This document shows, one piece after another, positions 6,041 through 10,812 of a DNA stretch of 10,812 nucleotides. The DNA is taken from contig CAAEBS010000062.1 in NCBI GenBank assembly GCA_900754175.1, positions 1 to 10,812 of the forward strand. Direction: 5' to 3'. The notes under the pieces were generated by a model. That model did not search any database and was not told the origin of the DNA. It saw nothing but the letters and a program-made list of their open reading frames with translations. The translations under genes were made by a program, and so were the position numbers. Within the stretch, counting starts at the first letter, position 1; each line of letters opens with the position of its first letter. The stretch comes from Clostridia bacterium. Lineage in GTDB: Bacteria > Bacillota > Clostridia > Oscillospirales > CAG-272.

Positions 6041-7438
6041 ATGGCAGATCAATCTTCCAGGGTCAGGAGAGCGCACGGCGAAATTCAGATAACGCAGGGT
6101 TCTCTGTGGAAAAATATGTTCTTTTTCAGCATTCCGCTTATGCTGTCTCAGCTTTTGCAGGTACTTTTCAATATGGCGGACGTGGCTGTCGTCGGCAAAT
6201 TCTCCAGTGCGGAGGCATTGGGAGCGGTGGGATCGACCACGATCCTCGTGTCCCTGTTCACCGGCTTTCTGATCGGAATGGGAAGCGCCGTCAACGTCCG
6301 GGTCGCACAGCATCTCGGCGCCCGTGACAAGGTTCGCACGTCCGCTTCCATCCGCACCTCGTTTGTGATCTGCCTTGCGACGGGTTGCATCATCTCGGTG
6401 CTCTGTCTCCTGTCCGCACGTTTCATGCTGGAACTGCTCGGCACCAAGGACGATCTTATAGAGGGAGCCGTGCTCTATTTCCGGATCTATGCGCTGGGTA
6501 TGCCGGCGCTCGGAATTTTCAACTTCGGTAACGGCGTGCTCAGCGCAAACGGCGACACGAAACGCCCGCTTGCGTACCTTATGATTGCCGGAATTCTGAA
6601 CGTACTTTTCAATCTGTTTTTCGTTATCGTCTGCGGCATGGCGGAGGACGGTGTTGCGCTTGCCAGCATCATCACGCAGTATGTGTCCGCCGTGCTCATT
6701 CTGCTCCACATGGGACGGCAGAAGGACGACTGCGCTTTCCGCCTCCGGGATCTGAAAAACGGGCTGGACGGGTCGGAAGGAAAACGGATTCTCGGGCTTG
6801 GGATCCCGGCAGGACTTCAGAACGCCATTTTTGCCGTTGCCAATCTCTTTATACAGGGCGCTGTCAACTCCTTTGATTCCGTTATGGTCGAGGGAAATTC
6901 CGCCGCAGCCAATGCCGACGCTATCATCTACAACGTCATGGCGGCGTTTTATACCGCCTGCTCAACCTTCATGGGGCAGAATATGGGAGCCGGCAAGCGG
7001 GACCGTGTGCTGAAAAGCTACTTTATCGGCATTACATATTCCTTTGTGGCGGGGGCGGTGCTCGGCGGGGCTTTGTTCCTGTTCGGAAGAGAGTTTTTGT
7101 CCCTGTTTGCCAACGACGAAGCGGTGATTGAAGCCGGACTTCAACGCACCCGGATCATGTGTTTCTCCTATGCCGTCAGCGCCTTCATGGACTGCACCAT
7201 TGCAGCCTGCCGTGGTATCGGAAAGAGCCTTGCCCCCACTGTCATTGTGATTATGGGTTCCTGCGTATTCCGTGTGGCGTGGATCTATACCGTATTCGCC
7301 TGTTTCCGCACCATTCCGTCTTTGTATCTGCTGTACATTTTTTCGTGGACGATTACGGCAATTGCGGAAATCATATGCTTCACGATCTATTATAAAAAAC
7401 TGAAAATGAAACAGGACATATCCGTGTGTCCGTCATAG
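6041..7438 (+). CDS. MATE family multidrug efflux transporter
   Basis: A 465-residue membrane protein of the multidrug and toxic compound extrusion family, which exports cationic drugs, toxins or metabolites using an H+ or Na+ gradient. The N-terminal signature is typical: ITQGSLWKNMFFFSIPLML at residues 17-35, then LFNMADVAVVGKFSSAEALGA and a glycine-rich third segment GFLIGMGSAVNVRVAQHLGA. About twelve membrane segments can be counted in two homologous halves. The second half starts near the GIPAGLQNAIFAVANLFIQ stretch and includes FYTACSTFMGQNMGAG. The length is normal and there is no frameshift. The ATG has GGAGGG 7 bases upstream. It is transcribed alone from its own promoter, and no adjacent regulator shows what induces it. 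The substrate cannot be told from sequence. The GC content is visibly higher than in the intergenic DNA on its left. Confidence 0.95.
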   Translation: MADQSSRVRRAHGEIQITQGSLWKNMFFFSIPLMLSQLLQVLFNMADVAVVGKFSSAEALGAVGSTTILVSLFTGFLIGMGSAVNVRVAQHLGARDKVRTSASIRTSFVICLATGCIISVLCLLSARFMLELLGTKDDLIEGAVLYFRIYALGMPALGIFNFGNGVLSANGDTKRPLAYLMIAGILNVLFNLFFVIVCGMAEDGVALASIITQYVSAVLILLHMGRQKDDCAFRLRDLKNGLDGSEGKRILGLGIPAGLQNAIFAVANLFIQGAVNSFDSVMVEGNSAAANADAIIYNVMAAFYTACSTFMGQNMGAGKRDRVLKSYFIGITYSFVAGAVLGGALFLFGREFLSLFANDEAVIEAGLQRTRIMCFSYAVSAFMDCTIAACRGIGKSLAPTVIVIMGSCVFRVAWIYTVFACFRTIPSLYLLYIFSWTITAIAEIICFTIYYKKLKMKQDISVCPS

Positions 7439-7529
7439 GCAGAACCGGGCGGAAAGATCTTAGAGAGGTTTTCTCTCCTCCTCTGTCTTGCCACAACACC
7501 ACTCTTTACAAATCAAAAAGGAGTAAAAA

Positions 7530-8072
7530 ATGGGACTTTTCAGTATGATAAAAGACGGTTTCCGTTTTCAAAAAGAATTAAGAAAAAGCATAAAGGAAGC
7601 CCGGGAAGCCCAAAAGCGTTACCCCGGAATGACCACCGAAGAATTGTCAGCGCTTTCTGACGACGAACTTTTTGAGGCGGCAACGGTGAGAACCGAAAAC
7701 AAGGTGGGAAGTTTTGAGGAATGGGAAGACGGCGTCAACGCATTGAATCCCTCCCAGAAGATCTTTTATTCGGTCAGCTGGCTTGAAACGGAGGTCAATA
7801 ACGGCGGGCTTTGTCAGTTTTTCGTGAATTCAAGCCGTATGGTTGCGCCTTTGGTCAGCGAGTATATGGGTATAATCGGCGCCGCCGATCATAAAAAGCT
7901 TTTTGACGATTTTATATCCGGAAACAACATTGATCTGAACGATCTTTCTTACTTTGACATGGAGGACGTGGAAGAATTTGAAGAACAGAATCAAAGATAT
8001 CCTTTTGCTGAATATGATAACGCATTTTATAACATGGAACCGCTTGAAACCTTTTTGAAAGCATTTATTTGA
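7530..8072 (+). CDS. DUF4375 (DMP19-like) domain protein with a shortened C-terminus
   Basis: A 180-residue cytoplasmic protein. Residues about 1-65 are charged and helical. The DUF4375 core follows from about 70 to 178, with the family's hallmark acidic/Asn-Gly-Gly motif ETEVNNGGLCQFFVN (86-100). DMP19, the namesake with a similar domain, is a neisserial DNA-mimic protein; whether this homologue mimics DNA is not known, although its second half is strongly acidic (EDVEEFEEQ). Such proteins also occur as immunity-like neighbours of toxins, but no toxin gene is visible here. AAGGAG lies 7 bases before the ATG. The stop codon TGA (8070-8072) lies in the second copy of an exact 14-bp tandem duplication; without that copy the frame would run on through RENIKDF to a TAA. 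No clear promoter was seen in the 91-base gap after the MATE gene. Confidence 0.88.
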   Translation: MGLFSMIKDGFRFQKELRKSIKEAREAQKRYPGMTTEELSALSDDELFEAATVRTENKVGSFEEWEDGVNALNPSQKIFYSVSWLETEVNNGGLCQFFVNSSRMVAPLVSEYMGIIGAADHKKLFDDFISGNNIDLNDLSYFDMEDVEEFEEQNQRYPFAEYDNAFYNMEPLETFLKAFI

Positions 8073-8081
8073 AAGCATTTA
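8054..8081 (+). repeat. Exact 14-bp tandem duplication at the end of the DUF4375 gene
   Basis: TTTGAAAGCATTTA occurs twice without a gap, at 8054-8067 and 8068-8081. The first copy encodes LKAF plus the first base of Ile. The second begins in a shifted frame and supplies the TGA stop. Confidence 0.97.
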
Positions 8082-8236
8082 TAAGAGAAAACATAAAGGA
8101 TTTTTAATAAGCGCCTGTTTCGTTATGCGTGATGTAACAAACCCGGATTGCGAGGGCAAACGCCATGAAAATATATGAAGTTCGTGAAAAAGGCTCTTCC
8201 CTGCTCTGCGCCCGCTACGGAAAGGAAGAACGAAAA

Positions 8237-8521
8237 ATGAAATTTGCATTTCTCATCATGGGCGATTTTCACGCCGGAACCGACCACGCCGAAATCCGCA
8301 ACGGAGATGCGCAGATCATCGGCGTTGCAGATCTGAAAGAGGCGATCGGGGTTGCACGCCGTCTGCAAGAGGAAGGGATTGACTGCATCGAGCTTTGCGG
8401 TGCATTCGGTGAAGCCGGCGCAAGAGCGATCATCCGGGCAACCGGCAACAGGATTCCCATCGGGTATATCACCCACCTGCCGGAGCAGGACGACGTATAT
8501 CGTGCCGCTTTTTCAAAATAA
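8237..8521 (+). CDS. DUF6506 family protein
   Basis: A 94-residue soluble protein. Its sequence matches my memory of the DUF6506 family: MKFAFLIMGDF at the start, then NGDAQIIGV (22-30), EEGIDCIELCGAFGEAGA (45-62) and GYITHLPEQDDVY near the end. The alternating strands and helices suggest a small alpha/beta fold; Cys50, Cys54 and His80 are possible functional residues, but no activity is established to my knowledge. I chose the ATG at 8237 because the family start MKFAFL is there and AAGGAAG lies 8 bases upstream. The frame is open back to an ATG at 8165 (GAGGG about 9 bases upstream), which would add 24 residues (MKIYEVREKG...). It is probably a single-gene transcript closed by the terminator at 8556. 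Confidence 0.85.
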   Translation: MKFAFLIMGDFHAGTDHAEIRNGDAQIIGVADLKEAIGVARRLQEEGIDCIELCGAFGEAGARAIIRATGNRIPIGYITHLPEQDDVYRAAFSK

Positions 8522-8555
8522 CGGATTTTCTTTCGCAGGGCTTAAGTGACGGCAG

Positions 8556-8597
8556 AACGGACCGACCGCAAAGATATTGCGGTCGGTTCGTTTTTTA
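8556..8597 (+). terminator. Intrinsic terminator after the DUF6506 gene
   Basis: AACGGACCGACCGCAA (8556-8571) pairs with TTGCGGTCGGTTCGTT (8577-8592) over 16 bp with one G-U pair and a 5-base loop AGATA. The T run 8591-8596 follows. It lies 35 bases after the stop codon. Confidence 0.92.
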
Positions 8598-8678
8598 TTT
8601 GCATACCCCAAAAATCCGGTTCCCGCAAAAGCGTTTTTCAAGCAAACTCATAATTTTTCCGGAAAGTGATTTTTCCTG

Positions 8679-8707
8679 TTGCTTTTTTCCGGATCTTATG
8701 TTATACT
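8679..8707 (+). promoter_or_regulatory. Promoter of the surface-protein gene
   Basis: TTGCTT (8679-8684) and TATACT (8702-8707) are 17 bases apart, and TGT before the -10 box makes it an extended -10 promoter. Transcription should start near 8714, giving a leader of about 68 bases. Confidence 0.6.
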
Positions 8708-8715
8708 AATAATGA

Positions 8716-8755
8716 ACGAACGGTCGGTTATCATAAGAGAGATTCCTATGATAAC
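8716..8755 (+). promoter_or_regulatory. TetR-like dyad and 9-bp inverted repeat in the surface-protein leader
   Basis: AACGGTCGGTT (8719-8729) is an imperfect dyad (AAC-G-C-GTT pairs) preceded by GAACG, in the style of operators of TetR-family repressors, and sits at the expected transcription start. Overlapping its end, GTTATCATA (8727-8735) and TATGATAAC (8747-8755) form a perfect 9-bp inverted repeat with an 11-base loop. This can be a second operator or a leader hairpin 14 bases before the ribosome site. No TetR gene is in the window. Confidence 0.45.
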
Positions 8756-8781
8756 GATACGGATGAATCGGAGGGAATAAA

Positions 8782-10617
8782 ATGAAAAAGCTTACAACAC
8801 GTATCCTGCTTGTTCTGTGTATGGCGCTGTGCCTTACACCGATAACGGCGTTTGCCACAGACGCAACCGTCACAGACGTTGCAACGGCGCAGGAATTGAC
8901 CAACGCTCTGGCAAACAGCAGTGAAGAAATCATCCGGCTGACGGCAGATATTGACATCGGCGGCACTCTTTCCATAAGTCGGACCGTCACGCTGGACCTC
9001 AACGGCAAAGTACTGAAAATGACCGGCAACGGCAGTGTGATCACCGTCGGGGCTGGCGGCAATCTGACACTGACCGACAGTACCCCCGGCGCCGAACATA
9101 AGTTCACACCGGATGCCACCGGTCTGTGGGTACTGGATGAAACAAACGGCACCGAAACGCTTTCCGGCGGCGTCATCACCAGTGAAAACGAATACATCTC
9201 TGCCGGCGGCGGGGTGCGCATTGCGGCAGGCGGCAGTTTCACCATGCAGGGCGGCAATATCGCCGGCTGTACGGCACGTGAGGGCGGCGGCGTATATGTG
9301 GCGAACCAGGACAGCAGCGCTTCACGCCCCGGTACCTTTACCATGTCCGGCGGCACGATCGCCGGCTGTACGGCAAGCACCACAAGCACGGCAAGCGACG
9401 ATACCCGTGGCGGCGGCATCTGCAATTTCGGCAATGTCATTCTGTCCGGCACGGCGGTTATCCGGAACTGCAAGGCGATAAACCGTGGACGCGCTTATAA
9501 TGGCGGCGGCATTTACAGCGTCCGGAACCTTACCATCGAAGGCAATGCAACGATCAGAGACTGTACGGGTGGAACCCATAGCGACGCCATGTACATCAAC
9601 GCCGACGTCACAGGCAAAGTCAATATTCACGGCGGTACGTTTTCCGGCACAGTAAGTCTCAGTTGTTCCAATGGACAAAGCAATTTTACCGGTGCTGTGT
9701 TCACCGACACCGTTTATAATTACGGCGTCATTTCTGACGGTACCTTCAATAGCACGGTATACAATTACAGCACCATCAAAGGCGGCACGTTTTTCGGAAC
9801 GGTCGAGGGCAGCGGAACCATCGACGACAGTTCAAAGGTTACCGTGACCTTTGACAGTTGCGGCGGAAATACCGTACCGGAGCAGAAAATCCTCAAAGGG
9901 CAGAAAGCAACCCCTCCCACAGCTGCCAAAAACGGCTACAACCTCGGCGGCTGGTACAACGGTGAGGTGGCATATGACTTTACCACAGGTATCACCGAAG
10001 ACCTGACGCTGACGGCAAAATGGACCGAAAAAAGCAATTTCACCATTCGCTTTGATACGACCGGCAATACGTCAGTCACCGTCGCCGGCACGCAGATCCC
10101 TGACAAGACCGGCGTGAAGTGGACGGATAAGGTGCTGGACGGCATAACCGCCCCGCAGGGAATCGGCGTCATATTCAGAGGCTGGAAATGCGGCGACGTC
10201 ATGATTACGCCGAACACGACGTACAATAATCTTGTGCAGGATGACAGCGTGACGGAGATCACTCTCACCGCTGTATGGGAGATCTCCGGAGTAGCCGGTG
10301 ACAAGGGAGATTCCGGCATCACACCGACCCTCCGGATCGACGATAACGGTTACTGGTGCGTCTCCTACGATAGCGGTACCACCTGGACGTCTCTCGGCGT
10401 GAAAGCGACCGGCGAAAAGGGTGATTCCGGAGCCAAAGGGGAGCAAGGCGATATCGGAGCCAAAGGCGACGCCGGCGCCAACGGTTCTGACGCTGTCACG
10501 AAATCCGCAACCCCCGCAATTGTCGTGATCGGCATTGTGGCAGGGATTTCCCTGGCAGGCAACATCGCCATTGTTGTGTATTATTTCCTGCTGAAAAAGA
10601 AAAAAGGTCTTATCTGA
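8782..10617 (+). CDS. Secreted, membrane-anchored surface protein: beta-helix, InlB-type repeats, collagen-like tract
   Basis: A 611-residue exported protein, probably an adhesin or other cell-surface structure. In order: a signal peptide with likely cleavage after AFA (residue 25); a region of short Gly/Thr-rich strand repeats, about 35-350, that looks like a right-handed beta-helix (SGGVITS, MQGGNIAGCTA, MSGGTIAGCTA, GGTFSGTV, GGTFFGTV); an InlB B-type (Listeria-Bacteroides) repeat at about 353-416 ending GGWYNG...LTAKWTE; a second, divergent one at about 419-500 ending LTAVWE; Gly-X-Y triplets at 503-512; a small module ITPTLRIDDNGYWCVSYDSGTTW; nine more Gly-X-Y triplets at 544-570; a membrane helix at about 578-603; and a basic tail KKKK. 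There is no LPXTG sortase motif, so anchoring is by the C-terminal helix. GGAGGG is 6 bases before the ATG. A TetR-like site downstream of the promoter suggests repression. The binding partner is unknown. Confidence 0.93.
   Translation: MKKLTTRILLVLCMALCLTPITAFATDATVTDVATAQELTNALANSSEEIIRLTADIDIGGTLSISRTVTLDLNGKVLKMTGNGSVITVGAGGNLTLTDSTPGAEHKFTPDATGLWVLDETNGTETLSGGVITSENEYISAGGGVRIAAGGSFTMQGGNIAGCTAREGGGVYVANQDSSASRPGTFTMSGGTIAGCTASTTSTASDDTRGGGICNFGNVILSGTAVIRNCKAINRGRAYNGGGIYSVRNLTIEGNATIRDCTGGTHSDAMYINADVTGKVNIHGGTFSGTVSLSCSNGQSNFTGAVFTDTVYNYGVISDGTFNSTVYNYSTIKGGTFFGTVEGSGTIDDSSKVTVTFDSCGGNTVPEQKILKGQKATPPTAAKNGYNLGGWYNGEVAYDFTTGITEDLTLTAKWTEKSNFTIRFDTTGNTSVTVAGTQIPDKTGVKWTDKVLDGITAPQGIGVIFRGWKCGDVMITPNTTYNNLVQDDSVTEITLTAVWEISGVAGDKGDSGITPTLRIDDNGYWCVSYDSGTTWTSLGVKATGEKGDSGAKGEQGDIGAKGDAGANGSDAVTKSATPAIVVIGIVAGISLAGNIAIVVYYFLLKKKKGLI
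9259..9375 (+). repeat. 18-bp exact direct repeat marking a 33-codon unit in the beta-helix region
   Basis: ATCGCCGGCTGTACGGCA occurs at 9259-9276 and again at 9358-9375, 99 bases apart and in the same frame (IAGCTA in both). It reflects internal duplication of a coil unit and is a possible site for unit gain or loss by recombination. Confidence 0.9.
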
Positions 10618-10662
10618 TAGAAGATCGGGCTTCCGCTGAACCTTGAGAGGCGGCAGGCAACA

Positions 10663-10703
10663 GGGGGTGTTAAAAAACTCAAAATGAGTTTTTTAACACC
10701 CCC
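10663..10703. terminator. Perfect 19-bp inverted repeat, probable bidirectional terminator
   Basis: The arm 10663-10681 (GGGGGTGTTAAAAAACTCA) is the exact reverse complement of 10685-10703, with a 3-base AAA loop. The inner part (A6-CTCA/TGAG-T6) has the shape of a bidirectional terminator. The outer GGGGGTGTTA/TAACACCCCC extension is unusual and follows, rather than precedes, the T run. It begins 46 bases after the surface-protein stop codon and would end that transcript, or mark the edge of a repeat element that continues to the right. Confidence 0.75.
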
Positions 10704-10812
10704 GACGACATTGGTCTCGGCGACTAAACGCCGCCGTTTTGCCACTAAAAAGTCAAAAAGACAAGTCATAGGCGGCAAAAACGACCAAGATCGCACCAAA
10801 AATGCCGGCTTC

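Noticed and set aside
5912..6709. Leftward 265-codon frame over the start of the MATE gene.
   Set aside because: It lies antisense to the well-supported MATE N-terminus and its promoter, and has a His/Glu/Arg-rich shadow composition.
7463..7477. GAGAG/CTCTC hairpin after the MATE gene, considered as a terminator.
   Set aside because: Only 5 bp with no T run after it; too weak to call.
9322..9678. Antisense frames across the surface-protein gene, including the 255-codon one at 8706-9473.
   Set aside because: Pro/Val/Ala-rich shadows of a repetitive GC-rich gene, without ribosome sites.
10581..10799. Leftward 72-codon frame at the right end.
   Set aside because: It runs through the 19-bp perfect palindrome and the end of the surface-protein gene, has no good ribosome site, and shows no family resemblance.

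Overview
The window looks like chromosomal or integrated DNA from an anaerobic, low-to-mid GC Firmicute, most likely a gut clostridium of the Oscillospiraceae/Ruminococcaceae type. This is an inference from the gene families (a CD1871A-like small CXXC protein, a clostridial polyferredoxin, a DUF6506 protein, an InlB-repeat/collagen-like surface protein), from strong AGGAGG-type ribosome binding sites and from TATAAT-type promoters. No rRNA, tRNA, CRISPR array, transposase or integrase was seen.

Left part (1-4231). The tail of an unidentified rightward gene ends at 177. It is followed by a leftward two-component system: an OmpR-type response regulator, then a HisKA sensor kinase with an ATGA overlap. 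Divergent from it is a three-gene operon: a 48-residue TTG-started membrane peptide ending in a CLEC motif (2141-2287), a NapH/YccM-like membrane polyferredoxin (2271-3263), and a lipoprotein with a TlpA-type thioredoxin domain (3269-4231). The 133-bp divergent region holds two facing promoters arranged around one dyad, TGTTAA-N10-TTAACA. The simplest reading is a regulated route that carries electrons across the membrane to an extracytoplasmic thiol protein, with the polyferredoxin taking the place of a CcdA/DsbD-type transporter. This module is the best candidate here for an incompletely described system.

Middle part (4232-6040). A leftward gene encodes a TPR-like helical protein. It resembles the C-terminal half of XRE-HTH/TPR regulators but has no DNA-binding domain, and it has its own promoter and ribosome binding site. 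The 659-bp gap to its right contains no convincing gene. It does hold a strong hairpin, five tandem 7-bp repeats, and a long inverted repeat built from the same heptamer.

Right part (6041-10812). This carries a MATE efflux transporter with a near-consensus promoter; a DUF4375 (DMP19-like) protein whose stop codon was apparently created by an exact 14-bp tandem duplication; a small DUF6506 protein followed by a textbook terminator; and a 611-residue secreted surface protein (beta-helix-like region, two InlB-type repeats, collagen-like Gly-X-Y tracts, C-terminal membrane anchor). The surface-protein promoter is followed by a TetR-like dyad and a second inverted repeat. A perfect 19-bp inverted repeat lies after this gene. 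The genes right of 4232 look like unlinked single-gene units rather than one pathway.
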